64,000 nt of DNA from Brevibacterium marinum (lineage in GTDB: Bacteria; Actinomycetota; Actinomycetes; Actinomycetales; Brevibacteriaceae): contig NZ_JAATJN010000001.1 in NCBI RefSeq assembly GCF_011927955.1, positions 1,054,001-1,118,000 on the forward strand, given 5' to 3'. The position numbers and the translations under genes were made by a program. Under the pieces are notes generated by a model that made no database searches, was not told where the DNA came from, and worked only from the letters and a program-made list of their open reading frames with translations. This document shows, piece after piece, positions 1-8,999 of the stretch. Each line of letters starts with the position of its first letter. Within the stretch, counting starts at the first letter, position 1.

Positions 1-1
1 C

Positions 2-340
2 GAACGATTCGCGAACTTCTCCGATCGCAACGAGAACCGGGCCGAACTCGAACCCGAACTCATCGCCGCCCTGAGTGAGAAGACGAACCAGGAATGGTTC
101 GACATCCTCTCCGCGGCCGGTCTGCCGTGCGCTCCGATCAACTCGATCGCCCAGGGCGTGGACCTGGCGACCTCGCTGGGTCTCGAGCCCGTCGCCGAGG
201 CAGGAGTCGGGGATCGTATCGTCCCGACCGTGGCCAACCCGATCCGCCTGTCCGAGACCCCGGCCAGCTACGACCTTGCGCCGCCGACGCTGGGCGAGGG
301 CACCGACGCCGTCAAGGACTGGCTGAGGAGTGGGCGCTGA
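2..340 (+). CDS. CaiB/BaiF family CoA transferase, C-terminal part
   Basis: Only the last 112 codons are inside the window; the gene starts to the left. The frame reads through from base 2 to a TGA at 338. The segment with NRAELEPELIAAL, then a W-F-D-I-L helix and a GLPCAPINS loop, is the usual end of class III CoA transferases, where this part closes over the other subunit of the interlocked dimer. These enzymes move CoA between carboxylic acids in the cytoplasm. The catalytic Asp lies upstream and cannot be seen, and the substrate cannot be told. Confidence 0.8.
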   Translation, partial: ERFANFSDRNENRAELEPELIAALSEKTNQEWFDILSAAGLPCAPINSIAQGVDLATSLGLEPVAEAGVGDRIVPTVANPIRLSETPASYDLAPPTLGEGTDAVKDWLRSGR

Positions 341-541
341 GCTGCTGTGCCGGCTTCACCTGCGGGCGTTCCGGCAGAGTGGGTTCGCACAACACGGGCG
401 ATGCCCCGGGCTGAAGTTACGGATTCACTGAAGTACCCTAGAGTCTGTATGAAAGCACCCTAGTCACTGGGGAGATCCTGAGCAGTCCACTTCTGGTCAA
501 GGCGGATTTCGCAAGGTGGCATATCCGATTCCAGGACTGAG

Positions 542-1333
542 ATGGACGCAGACAAGACTGAGACGACCGCCGCCCGACGCCCGGTCGTCAAACGCACGCT
601 GATGGTCGTGGCCATGCTGATCACAGCGCTGCACCTGTTCGCAAGCTTCTTGTGGATCGCACCGTCATCGACGATGCGGCAGGTGTTTCCGGGCAACCTG
701 CTCTCCGAGTACATGATTCCGCTGTGGGGACAGTCGTGGAGCGTGTTCGCTCCAGAGCCGATCAACGGCGACTACTACTTCGACGTGCGAGCGGTCGTGA
801 AGACCGCCGACGGTGGCGAAGAGGTCACCGACTGGGTGCGAGCAACCGACGTCGAGCTCGGCCATTCGTCCTACAAGCTCTTCCCACCCCGGTCTGCCGG
901 ACTGGGCGTCGGAGTCGCCTCCGACATCAAGGGGTCATGGGAGGACCTGCCCAACGATCAGAAGGCGATCGTCAAGCTCGACTACTTCAAGGGCGACGAC
1001 TCGGTCGACCGACTCACGAACAAACTGGAGGAGTACGACGATCCCGATGGCACCGTGGACGACTACCTGGACAGCGAACACCTGGCCACGGCCTATGCGA
1101 CTCAGGTGGCCAAGGCGATCTGGGGTGAGGACGTCCAACGCGTCCAATACCAGGCAGCCCGCCAGAACGTGGTGCCGTTCGCACAGCGCAACGATGCCGG
1201 TGCCGAACGGCCGAACATCCAACCGGTCCCCGTCGGATGGAGGGCACTCGTGACCGAACCGCACCAGTCCGACGAAGAGTTCGCCGAATACTTCTGTGCC
1301 TCGGACAAAGTGAGGTGCGCAGATGAGCAGTGA
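542..1333 (+). CDS. DUF5819 family protein
   Basis: A 263-residue protein with one N-terminal membrane helix (about residues 18-40) and a mostly extracytoplasmic remainder. The stretch WSVFAPEP near residue 62, followed by an acidic and aromatic region, is the DUF5819 signature. No catalytic motif is visible and the function is unknown. The gene overlaps the next one, an HTTM membrane protein, by 11 nt, so the two are translationally coupled. This DUF5819-HTTM pairing recurs in actinobacteria and suggests a two-part membrane complex; that last step is inference. An AGGA lies 5 nt before the ATG. Confidence 0.75.
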   Translation: MDADKTETTAARRPVVKRTLMVVAMLITALHLFASFLWIAPSSTMRQVFPGNLLSEYMIPLWGQSWSVFAPEPINGDYYFDVRAVVKTADGGEEVTDWVRATDVELGHSSYKLFPPRSAGLGVGVASDIKGSWEDLPNDQKAIVKLDYFKGDDSVDRLTNKLEEYDDPDGTVDDYLDSEHLATAYATQVAKAIWGEDVQRVQYQAARQNVVPFAQRNDAGAERPNIQPVPVGWRALVTEPHQSDEEFAEYFCASDKVRCADEQ

Positions 1334-2480
1334 GAAGACGGAGTCCGCGCAGAATATGACGTCCGAAACCGGTCCGACCACGGATGCGGCTGCCGAGCAC
1401 TCGGAGTCGGACCGCTCTGCGGAGCATACGGAGCCGGACCGCTCGGGTGCCGAACCCGGTAAGCAGATCCCCGTCGCCTCTCGAGTGCTGGCGAGCATCT
1501 CACGAGGCTGGAACTGGCTCGAGGAGATGCTCACCGGTCGCTATCACGCCACCTACGGCCTTGCGGTGACCCGCATCCTCATCGGTCTGACCGGGCTCGG
1601 GCTGCTGCTGACGAACTTCAGTGCCAGGCACTACGCCTTCGGTGTGGGCAGCGCCTGGAACGGTGAGATCGCCGAACCTCAGAGCGACTTCCCCAACATC
1701 TGGCTGTTCTCCCTCTTCCACCGGGCGGTGACCAACCCGCCGCTGTTCACCGCTATGATCCTCGGACTGGCCGTCCTCGCAGTCCTCATCATCCTGGGCT
1801 GGCGCACCCGCATCGTCCTGCCGTTCTACCTCGTGGCGTGGGTGAGCTTCATCGAGCTCAACGACGGCGCCGGTGATCAGGGTGACAACGCCTATCGCAT
1901 CTTCATGATCGCGCTGCTGTTCGCCGACACCACACGCCGCTGGTCGTTGGACGCCCGCCGACGGAGGAAGAACCCGGACTTCCCCGCCACCGACGGCGGA
2001 AGTCTCCGGTGGATCTTCATCATGGCCAATAACCTCGCGATCGTGGTGCTCGCATTCCAGGTCTGTGCGATCTACATGTCGGGCGGTTTGTACAAGGCCG
2101 GCGGCAGCGCCTGGCAGCACGGCTTCGCCGTCTACAACCCCCTGCACACCGCGCAGTTCGGAACCTGGCCGGTGCTCTCAGACCTGCTGACCGCGTGGGG
2201 GCCGATGGTCGTGGCCGTCTCTTGGGGATCGATCCTGTTCCAGTGTGCATTCCCGTTCATGCTCTTCAATCGGTACACGCGGATCGTGGGGCTGCTGGGC
2301 ATCCTGTCGTTCCATCTGGGAATCGCGCTGCTCATGGGGCTGCCGTGGTTCTCGCTGACGATGATCGCCGTCGACGCCATCTTCATCCGCGACCGCAGCT
2401 TCGAGAAGGTCAACCGACTCGTGAGCCGCTGGTGGACCTCGACCTCCGAAGGCGTGGAGAGGGCGAAGGCCTCGCGCTGA
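1323..2480 (+). CDS. HTTM domain membrane protein
   Basis: A 385-residue protein. The first 55 residues are acidic, with a repeated short motif (H-S-E-S-D-R-S / H-T-E-P-D-R-S), and are probably cytoplasmic. From about residue 75 there are seven or eight membrane helices. The segment RHYAFGVGSAWN after the first helix and the later GDNAYRIFM region fit the HTTM fold shared with vitamin-K-dependent gamma-carboxylase and SdpB-like proteins. I do not see evidence for carboxylase activity. It is coupled to the upstream DUF5819 gene by an 11-nt overlap. A long palindrome follows the stop. Confidence 0.8.
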   Translation: MSSEKTESAQNMTSETGPTTDAAAEHSESDRSAEHTEPDRSGAEPGKQIPVASRVLASISRGWNWLEEMLTGRYHATYGLAVTRILIGLTGLGLLLTNFSARHYAFGVGSAWNGEIAEPQSDFPNIWLFSLFHRAVTNPPLFTAMILGLAVLAVLIILGWRTRIVLPFYLVAWVSFIELNDGAGDQGDNAYRIFMIALLFADTTRRWSLDARRRRKNPDFPATDGGSLRWIFIMANNLAIVVLAFQVCAIYMSGGLYKAGGSAWQHGFAVYNPLHTAQFGTWPVLSDLLTAWGPMVVAVSWGSILFQCAFPFMLFNRYTRIVGLLGILSFHLGIALLMGLPWFSLTMIAVDAIFIRDRSFEKVNRLVSRWWTSTSEGVERAKASR

Positions 2481-2491
2481 ACCTGCGTCGC

Positions 2492-2535
2492 GTGGCGCAG
2501 GCGACTCAGCTCAGGCAGTGGCGCAGGCGACTCAG
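2492..2535. repeat. 18-nt direct repeat after HTTM stop
   Basis: GTGGCGCAGGCGACTCAG occurs at 2492-2509 and again at 2518-2535, offset 26 nt, just after the HTTM stop codon and before the palindrome. It looks like a short tandem duplication in a 3' flank, of the kind seen at several other gene ends here. Confidence 0.8.
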
Positions 2536-2536
2536 G

Positions 2537-2580
2537 TTAGGGAACAGTACACAGGTTGCAACCCGTGTACTGTTCCCTAA
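2537..2580. terminator. 44-nt palindrome between convergent genes
   Basis: The arms TTAGGGAACAGTACAC (2537-2552) and its exact complement (2565-2580) enclose GGTTGCAACC, itself a perfect palindrome. Only one pair (2553/2564) is mismatched. Lying between the convergent HTTM and clpB genes, it is most likely a bidirectional terminator. There is no long T run, so a protein-binding role is not excluded. Confidence 0.65.
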
Positions 2581-2606
2581 GCTGATCACCCCTCAGCCGA
2601 CGCCCC

Positions 2607-5207
2607 TCACCGCTTCGGGCGCAGCTCCAGGCCGCTGGCTTCCGGGTCCTCGGGCAGGCCGATGACGACGTCCTCGCCGTCGGCCACGTCGCCGGCCAAC
2701 AGTGCACGGGCCAGCTTGTCGCCGATCTCACGCTGGACGAGCCTGCGCAGCGGTCTGGCGCCGAATGCCGGATCGTAGCCTTCGAGTGCGAGCCAGTCCT
2801 CGGCGGCATCGGTGACCTCGAGCGTGATCCGACGATCGCTGAGGCGTGCTGCCAGGCGCTGGATCTGCAGGTCGACGATGGAGGACAGTTCAGCGGTGCT
2901 CAGGGCGTCGAAGAGCACGATGTCGTCGAGGCGGTTGAGGAACTCCGGCTTGAACGTCGAATTCACGACGCCGAGCACCGCATCCTTCTGCTCCTGGACG
3001 CTCAGCGACTTGTCGACGAGGAACTGCGAACCCAGGTTCGAGGTGAGGATGAGGATCGTGTTCCGGAAGTCGACCGTGCGACCCTGACCGTCGGTGAGGC
3101 GACCGTCGTCGAGGACCTGGAGCAGGATGTCGAAGACACTCGGGTGTGCCTTCTCCACCTCGTCGAGGAGGACGACGGAGTACGGTCGACGGCGCACCGC
3201 CTCGGTGAGCTGACCGCCCTCGTCATAGCCGACATAGCCCGGAGGGGCACCCACGAGCCGGGACACGGTGTGCTTCTCCCCGTACTCGCTCATGTCGATG
3301 CGGATCAGGGCCTTCTCGTCGTCGAAGAGGAAGTCCGCGAGGGACTTCGCCAGTTCCGTCTTGCCCACACCCGTGGGACCGAGGAACAGGAACGAACCCG
3401 TCGGCCGATCCGGATCGGCGATGCCGGCGCGTGAGCGTCGGATCGCATCCGAGACCGCACCCACCGCGTTCTTCTGACCGATGAGACGCTCGCCGAGGAC
3501 ACCCTCGGCGCCCAGCAGCTTCTCGACCTCACCTTGGAGCAGACGACCTGCCGGGATGCCGGTCCAGGACGAGACCACCTCGGCGATGTCGTTGCTCGAG
3601 ACCCGGTCGCTGACCATCGGATCGGTTTCGGTTTCGGCACTCGCCTCCTCCGCCTCGGCGAGGTCGATCTCCTTCTGCACGGCAGGGATCTCCCCGTAGA
3701 GCAGACGGGACGCCGTCTCAAGGTCCGTGTCGCGCTGAGCCCTGTCCGCCTGGGACCGCAGCTCGTCGAGCTTCGTCTTGAGCTCGCCGACCCGGTTGAG
3801 TCCGGCCCGCTGGGATTCCCAGGTGGCCTCGAGTCCGTGCAGCTCCTCCTCCCGGTCGGCGAGATCGGCACGCAGGGCGCCGAGGCGCTCGATCGAGGCC
3901 GTGTCCGTTTCCCTGGACAGCGCCATGTCCTCCATCTTCAGTCGATCCACGGCGCGACGGAGCTCGTCGATCTCGACGGGAGCCGAGTCGATCTCCATGC
4001 GCAGGCGGGACGCGGCCTCGTCGACGAGGTCGATGGCCTTGTCCGGCAGCTGGCGGCCGGTGATGTATTGGTTGGACATGGTGGCGGCGGCGATGAGGGC
4101 ACCGTCGTTGATCGAGACCTTGTGGTGGGCCTCGTAGCGTTCCTTGAGTCCGCGGAGGATCGCAACCGTGTCCTCGACACTGGGCTCACCGACGTAGACC
4201 TGCTGGAACCGGCGTTCGAGCGCGGGATCCTTCTCGATGTTCTCGCGGTACTCGTCGAGTGTGGTGGCACCGACGAGGCGGAGTTCACCGCGGGCGAGCA
4301 TCGGTTTGAGCATGTTGCCCGCATCCATCGCCGAGTCCCCGGTGGCACCGGCGCCGACGACGGTGTGCAGCTCATCGATGAACGTGATGATCTGACCGTC
4401 GGCGTTCTTGATCTCTTCGAGAACGGCCTTGAACCGCTCCTCGAATTCGCCCCGGTACTTCGCGCCGGCGACCATCGCGGACAGGTCGAGGCTGATCAGG
4501 GTCTTGTCGCGCAGGGATTCGGGCACGTCTCCGGCCACGATCCGCTGGGCCAGACCTTCGACGACTGCGGTCTTGCCGACGCCGGGATCGCCGATGAGGA
4601 CGGGGTTGTTCTTCGTCCTCCGAGAGAGGACCTGAATGACCCGTCGGATCTCCTTGTCGCGGCCGATGACGGGATCGAGTTCGGCCTCACGGGCGGTGGC
4701 GGTGAGGTCGAGGCCGTACTTCTCCAGCGACTGCATCGTGTCCTCGGGGTTCTCCGAAGTGACCTTCTTGCCTCCGCGCAATTCGGGCAATGCCGCCAGC
4801 AGCGCATCACGACCGGCGCCGTTGTGGCGCAGGGCTTCGCCCGCTCCGTCCTGCCCGGCCGCGGCCGCGAGCAGCAAGTGCTCCGTCGAGACGAACTGAT
4901 CGCCGAGGCTCGTCATCTCCTCCTGCGCAAGATTCATCATCTCGAGACCGGCCCGGGACAGTCCCGGCTGGGATACGGTCGCTCCGCTGACGGTGGGGAA
5001 GGCGTCGATGGTCGTCCGCACCGAGTTCAACACGGTGCGAGGGTCGGCGCCGACCTTGGTCACCAGGTTCGATGCGAGCGAATCCGGCTGGTCGAGCAGT
5101 GCCGCGACGAGGTGTGCGGGCTCGACCTGGTTGTTCTTCCGGGCCACGACATCGTTGATCGCGGACTGCAGCGTCTCGCGTGATTTGGTTGTCATCTGTG
5201 CGTCCAT
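2607..5207 (-). CDS. clpB: ClpB disaggregase
   Basis: An 866-residue hexameric AAA+ chaperone that, with DnaK, pulls aggregated proteins apart in the cytoplasm. Visible in order: the N-terminal Clp-N repeat domain (about 1-145), the first ATPase module with GDPGVGKT (206-213), a coiled middle domain (about 400-520), a second ATPase module with GPTGVGKT near residue 600 and a D2 sensor region, then the C-terminal domain. The length is normal. I take the ATG at 5207 because GAAGGAG ends 6 nt before it and the protein then begins MDAQ-TTKS as in actinobacterial ClpB; an earlier in-frame ATG at 5246 has no such support. A HAIR operator lies 78 nt upstream. Confidence 0.97.
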   Translation of the reverse strand: MDAQMTTKSRETLQSAINDVVARKNNQVEPAHLVAALLDQPDSLASNLVTKVGADPRTVLNSVRTTIDAFPTVSGATVSQPGLSRAGLEMMNLAQEEMTSLGDQFVSTEHLLLAAAAGQDGAGEALRHNGAGRDALLAALPELRGGKKVTSENPEDTMQSLEKYGLDLTATAREAELDPVIGRDKEIRRVIQVLSRRTKNNPVLIGDPGVGKTAVVEGLAQRIVAGDVPESLRDKTLISLDLSAMVAGAKYRGEFEERFKAVLEEIKNADGQIITFIDELHTVVGAGATGDSAMDAGNMLKPMLARGELRLVGATTLDEYRENIEKDPALERRFQQVYVGEPSVEDTVAILRGLKERYEAHHKVSINDGALIAAATMSNQYITGRQLPDKAIDLVDEAASRLRMEIDSAPVEIDELRRAVDRLKMEDMALSRETDTASIERLGALRADLADREEELHGLEATWESQRAGLNRVGELKTKLDELRSQADRAQRDTDLETASRLLYGEIPAVQKEIDLAEAEEASAETETDPMVSDRVSSNDIAEVVSSWTGIPAGRLLQGEVEKLLGAEGVLGERLIGQKNAVGAVSDAIRRSRAGIADPDRPTGSFLFLGPTGVGKTELAKSLADFLFDDEKALIRIDMSEYGEKHTVSRLVGAPPGYVGYDEGGQLTEAVRRRPYSVVLLDEVEKAHPSVFDILLQVLDDGRLTDGQGRTVDFRNTILILTSNLGSQFLVDKSLSVQEQKDAVLGVVNSTFKPEFLNRLDDIVLFDALSTAELSSIVDLQIQRLAARLSDRRITLEVTDAAEDWLALEGYDPAFGARPLRRLVQREIGDKLARALLAGDVADGEDVVIGLPEDPEASGLELRPKR

Positions 5208-5275
5208 GCGCATCTCCTTCACAAGTGTGCTTCGCACCTGTTCCAAGAACAGGAATTGCTCTTGACGAGTTCAAC

Positions 5276-5305
5276 ATCCTCAAAGTTGAGTCTATTCCAC
5301 TCAAC
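5276..5305 (-). promoter_or_regulatory. clpB promoter with HAIR (HspR) operator
   Basis: GTTGAGT (5285-5291), 7 nt, ACTCAAC (5299-5305) is a perfect inverted repeat. It differs from the HAIR consensus CTTGAGT-N7-ACTCAAG only at the outer base pair. Read towards clpB, TTGAGT (5304-5299) and GAGGAT (5281-5276) sit 17 nt apart and make a plausible -35/-10. HspR bound here would cover the promoter. HspR control is known for clpB in actinobacteria; the promoter call is inference. Confidence 0.8.
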
Positions 5306-5381
5306 CTTGGAAAGTCCGGAGGATCCACGTCATCTCGGCGAGCGGGTCACGTCAGTGAGCAGCTGGACGTCGGCGAGCGAC

Positions 5382-6959
5382 TCACTTCAACAGCACGGAT
5401 TGGAGGTCGAAGCGACGCAGCACTCTGTCGGCGATCTCCGGGTCGGTGCCGCGCTCGCGTCGGGCTCTGAGCACCTCGGCGCGGGCGGACTGGAGAGCCT
5501 TCGTCTGCACCTGCGCCATGACCGCGCGGTTCTCCCTCAGCGTCGTCGCCTGCTCCGAACTGGCCTGGTCGTCCGAGGTGCCCAGCAGCTGCGAGTAGAG
5601 GACCTTGAACCGGGCCCGCAGCGGTTCGGCGACCTCATCGGGCAGGCTCTCGTCGTCCCTGATCTGTTCGAGGGCGGCCTTGTAGGCCCGCTTGGCGATG
5701 TCGGCGGTGTCGCGACGCTCCTTCTCGGCTTCGTCATCGATGCCGAGGACGTTGACGACGGTGGGGAACGTCAGCCCCGCGCCGACCAGGGTGACGAGGA
5801 GGATGACGGCGGCCGCGACGAGGATGTAGGAGCGGCCGGGGAACGGTTGTCCTGTGGCGGTGGTCGCCGGGATCGACAGCGCCAACGCGATCGTGGCTAG
5901 TCCGCGCATCCCGCCCCAGGTCATCAGGGCGGTGTCCCTGACATTCAGCGGCGCCGCATCCGGGTCGTCGTCCCTGCTCTTGTTCTCCAGCACGGTTCCG
6001 AGCAGCAGCCAGCCGAACCGCACCACGATGATGACCAGTGCGATGACCAGCCCGATGCCCACGGCCCTGAGCAGGTGGCCATGCTCCGTCTCGACGACCT
6101 GGCGCAGGTCGAGGCCGATGAGGCCGAAGGCGATGCCGGTGATGAGCATCTCGAGGACCTGCCACGTCGAATTCTGTGTCACACGTTCGGCGGAATTGCC
6201 CTCGACGTCGCGTCTGCGCACCTCGAGGGCGGCGACGACGACGGCGATGACTCCGCTGGCGTGGAAATGCTCAGCGATGAGGTAGACGCCGAAGGGCAGC
6301 ATCAGCATCAGTGAGGAGCGCGCGATCGTATGGTCGATCTTCTCCATCACCCACCACACGACGAAGGAGACGACGAGGCCGATCGTGATTGCGACGACCG
6401 CGGAGAGGAGGAAGGACAGGGCGAGCTGACCGAAGTCCACCTCGGTGCCGGCCATCGCCGCGGCCATCGCGGTCTGAAAGATCACGAGGGAGGCGGCGTC
6501 GTTGAACAGTCCTTCGCTCTGCAGCGTCGACATGATCCGCCGAGGTATCGACACGGTTCCGGCGACCGCGTCGACGGCCACGGGGTCGGGTGGGGCGAGC
6601 ATGGCGCCCAGCGCCACCGCGGCGGCGATCGTGATCCCGGGAATGAGCACGATCGCCGTTCCGGCCACGGCCGCCACCGTCACCCCGACGAGCGCGACGG
6701 CCATGCCCAGTATCGTGCGCCAGCGGATGGAGAACAGCGCCCAGGAGGTCTTCTGAGCCGCGGCGAACAGGAGCGGCGGAAGGAACAGGGGCAGGATCAG
6801 CTCGGGTTCGATGGTGATCTCGGCGAAGCTGGGAATGAATGCGCCGGCGATGCCGATGACGACCATCAGCGCGGGCCAGGGGAGGCGCAGCTTCTGGCCC
6901 AGGCCGACGACCACGCTGGTTGCGGCACCGAATCCGATGATCATCAGCAGGGTCGTCAT
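5382..6959 (-). CDS. Na+/H+ antiporter, CPA1 family
   Basis: A 525-residue integral membrane protein with about 12 helices in the first 400 residues and a soluble, charged C-terminal tail of about 110 residues. LAPPDPVAV corresponds to the conserved T/P-DPVAV ion-site region, and SEGLFNDAASLVIF to the ND-motif helix of NhaP/NHE-type exchangers. It should swap cytoplasmic Na+ or K+ for external protons, for pH and salt balance. The ATG at 6959 is chosen because GAGGAG stands 6 nt before it and the first helix follows at once; the open frame extends to 7220 but codes for nothing membrane-like there. Confidence 0.88.
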   Translation of the reverse strand: MTTLLMIIGFGAATSVVVGLGQKLRLPWPALMVVIGIAGAFIPSFAEITIEPELILPLFLPPLLFAAAQKTSWALFSIRWRTILGMAVALVGVTVAAVAGTAIVLIPGITIAAAVALGAMLAPPDPVAVDAVAGTVSIPRRIMSTLQSEGLFNDAASLVIFQTAMAAAMAGTEVDFGQLALSFLLSAVVAITIGLVVSFVVWWVMEKIDHTIARSSLMLMLPFGVYLIAEHFHASGVIAVVVAALEVRRRDVEGNSAERVTQNSTWQVLEMLITGIAFGLIGLDLRQVVETEHGHLLRAVGIGLVIALVIIVVRFGWLLLGTVLENKSRDDDPDAAPLNVRDTALMTWGGMRGLATIALALSIPATTATGQPFPGRSYILVAAAVILLVTLVGAGLTFPTVVNVLGIDDEAEKERRDTADIAKRAYKAALEQIRDDESLPDEVAEPLRARFKVLYSQLLGTSDDQASSEQATTLRENRAVMAQVQTKALQSARAEVLRARRERGTDPEIADRVLRRFDLQSVLLK

Positions 6960-7092
6960 GGTCGTCTCCTCGTCGTCGCCGGCATGATAACAATCGCATC
7001 GATACCGGAGGCATCGTCTGCGCGAGGGGCGCCGGGCAGGATTGTCGGTGAACTCTGCGTCAGGTTTCCGCGCCGAACCATCGATATTTTGG

Positions 7093-7104
7093 CAGAATGC
7101 TGTT
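7093..7104 (+). promoter_or_regulatory. -10 box for a leaderless start
   Basis: CAGAAT (7093-7098) is followed by 6 nt and then the ATG at 7105. There is no Shine-Dalgarno sequence, so transcription and translation probably start at the same base. Confidence 0.5.
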
Positions 7105-7884
7105 ATGTCCGACTCAATTGTATTCTCCCTCGCCGACGATGCCGTCGCGACCGTGACGATCAACGAACCGGAGACGCGGAACGCTCTGTCGCGTTCGGTG
7201 ATGAATGACCTCATCGACACCTTCGCCGAGGTGGGCCGGCGTACCGATGTCCGCGCGGTGATCCTGAAGACGGCAGGTCACGTCTTCAGCTCCGGCCACG
7301 ACCTCAAGGAGATCAGCGGCGCGGAGCTGGATGTGCAGCAGGAGACGTTCGCAGTCTGCTCCCGGCTCATGCAGCTCATCCAGTCGATCCCGCAGCCGGT
7401 CATCGCACAGGTCCAGGGCGTGGCGACCGCGGCCGGCTGCCAGCTCGTGGCCAGCTGCGACCTGGCGGTGGCGGCTCGAGCGGCTCGCTTCGCCACCCCG
7501 GGGGTGAAGATCGGACTGTTCTGCTCCACGCCGATGGTGGCCCTGACCCGGGCTGTGCCGGCGAAGACCGCGATGCGGATGCTGCTGACGGGAGACTTTA
7601 TCGGTGCGGACGATGCTCTGACGTACGGGCTGGTCTCCGATGTGGTCGCCGACGACGAGTTGGAGGCGGCGACCGGCGAGTTGGCGCGGAAGGTCGCGTC
7701 CGCCTCGTCGGCTACAGTGGCGGTAGGCAAGTCGGCGTTCTACGAGCAGCGTGATCTGCCTCTGGCGGATGCCTATGTGCACATGTCGGAGGTGATGGCC
7801 CAGAATGCGGTTGCGGCCGATGCACAGGAGGGCATCGACGCATTTCTGAGCCGAAGAGAGCCTCAGTGGCAGCATCGAGGCTGA
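7105..7884 (+). CDS. Enoyl-CoA hydratase/isomerase (crotonase) family, ECHDC3-like
   Basis: A 259-residue crotonase-fold protein. SSGHDLKEIS supplies the CoA-binding/oxyanion region and GVATAAGCQLVASCDLAVA the second oxyanion helix. In classical enoyl-CoA hydratase the two catalytic acids are Glu in the GxCEL and PEI-LG motifs; here these positions read GCQL and PGVKIG, so both Glu are missing. This is the ECHDC3-like pattern, so plain hydratase activity is doubtful. The ATG at 7105 follows a -10 box by 6 nt (leaderless). It diverges from the antiporter gene, and its stop codon lies inside an 18-nt tandem repeat. Confidence 0.85.
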   Translation: MSDSIVFSLADDAVATVTINEPETRNALSRSVMNDLIDTFAEVGRRTDVRAVILKTAGHVFSSGHDLKEISGAELDVQQETFAVCSRLMQLIQSIPQPVIAQVQGVATAAGCQLVASCDLAVAARAARFATPGVKIGLFCSTPMVALTRAVPAKTAMRMLLTGDFIGADDALTYGLVSDVVADDELEAATGELARKVASASSATVAVGKSAFYEQRDLPLADAYVHMSEVMAQNAVAADAQEGIDAFLSRREPQWQHRG

Positions 7885-7918
7885 CAGTGTGGTTTCCTAT
7901 GACTGTGTGGTTTCCTAT
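7883..7918. repeat. Two 18-nt tandem copies across the stop codon
   Basis: Units at 7883-7900 and 7901-7918 differ at one base and share GTGTGGTTTCCTAT. The first copy begins inside the crotonase stop codon. The next gene's ribosome site begins about 45 nt later. Confidence 0.8.
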
Positions 7919-7978
7919 GCAGGTGTGCTCGTCCGGAGGGACCGGATGAGATGCTTCAGACGATGAGGAGGACCCGAC

Positions 7979-8911
7979 GTGGCGGTAATCGTGACCGGAG
8001 CCAGTGGCTTCATCGGCGGCGCCGTCGCCCGTGCCCTGGCGACCAGGGACGAGACGGTCTACGCGCTGGGCCGACGCGATCCCGAGATCCCCGGTGTGAA
8101 CTTCCAGGCCTGGGACATTACGCAGCCTGCCTCCGAAGCGGTGACATCGCTGGCGAAGAAGACCACGGCGGTCTTCCACTGCGCAGGCATCTCGCGGGTC
8201 AGCGCCGACGAGGATGAGCTGTACAGCGTCAAGGTCACCGGCACGAGGAACGTGCTCGACGCATTCCCCAAGGCTCGGGTCGTGCACATCTCCTCGACGA
8301 CCGTCTACTCCTCGAACGAGCCCCATTCCGACCTGTGGGAAGAGGCCGGGCACAGGGATCCCAACGACTTCCACGACGCCTACTCGAGGACGCATGCTCT
8401 GGCCGAGCAGCTCGTGACTCGCATCCGACCCGATGCGGCCATCCTTCGCCCGGCCGCGGTCTACGGAGCCGGGGAGACGATGCTCATGCCGTATCTGAGC
8501 CGAGTGGCGAAGAAGGGAGTCCTGCGGCTTCCCGGAGGCGGCAGACAGAAGATCACCCTCACCCATATCGACAATCTGGTGCGCGCGGCGATCGCCTGCG
8601 TCGACGTGCCCTCGGCTTCGGGTCCGTTCAACATCGGCGACCCGACCCCGTACAAGCTCAAGGACGCGGTCTCCACCCACTTCGCCCGCATGGAGTACGA
8701 GCCGGTCGTCATCGAGGCGATCGCGAAGGACAAGGCGCTGTTCACCGCGAAGCTGGGGCTCAAGATCAAGACCTTCTTCAAGCGGGGCGACCGGGCCGAG
8801 CTGTTCCTCGTCGAGTACCTCCAACACGATCGCACCTACAATCTCACCCGCCAGCAGCGGGTGCTGGGCATCTCGACGACCCAGCACCTCCTGCCCTCAC
8901 GCTTCCAATAG
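7979..8911 (+). CDS. NAD-dependent epimerase/dehydratase family (extended SDR)
   Basis: A 310-residue protein with a Rossmann fold: TGASGFIG (residues 6-13) binds NAD(P), and the Ser region is SSTTVY (105-110). The usual YxxxK catalytic pair reads Y135-S-R-T-H139, so the lysine is replaced by histidine. The later LRPAAVYG and THIDNLVRA segments are typical of the 3-beta-HSD/epimerase branch. The substrate is unknown. The GTG start at 7979 has GAGGAGG 7 nt before it. It converges on the SDR gene ending at 9000. Confidence 0.82.
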   Translation: MAVIVTGASGFIGGAVARALATRDETVYALGRRDPEIPGVNFQAWDITQPASEAVTSLAKKTTAVFHCAGISRVSADEDELYSVKVTGTRNVLDAFPKARVVHISSTTVYSSNEPHSDLWEEAGHRDPNDFHDAYSRTHALAEQLVTRIRPDAAILRPAAVYGAGETMLMPYLSRVAKKGVLRLPGGGRQKITLTHIDNLVRAAIACVDVPSASGPFNIGDPTPYKLKDAVSTHFARMEYEPVVIEAIAKDKALFTAKLGLKIKTFFKRGDRAELFLVEYLQHDRTYNLTRQQRVLGISTTQHLLPSRFQ

Positions 8912-8999
8912 CCGCCGGTCCACTGCGTGAGTCCCCGCCGGCCGACTCAGCTTGGGCCCCTGCCGTCCGTCTCAGCATGGTCGGCTGCCCTTCCGGTGG

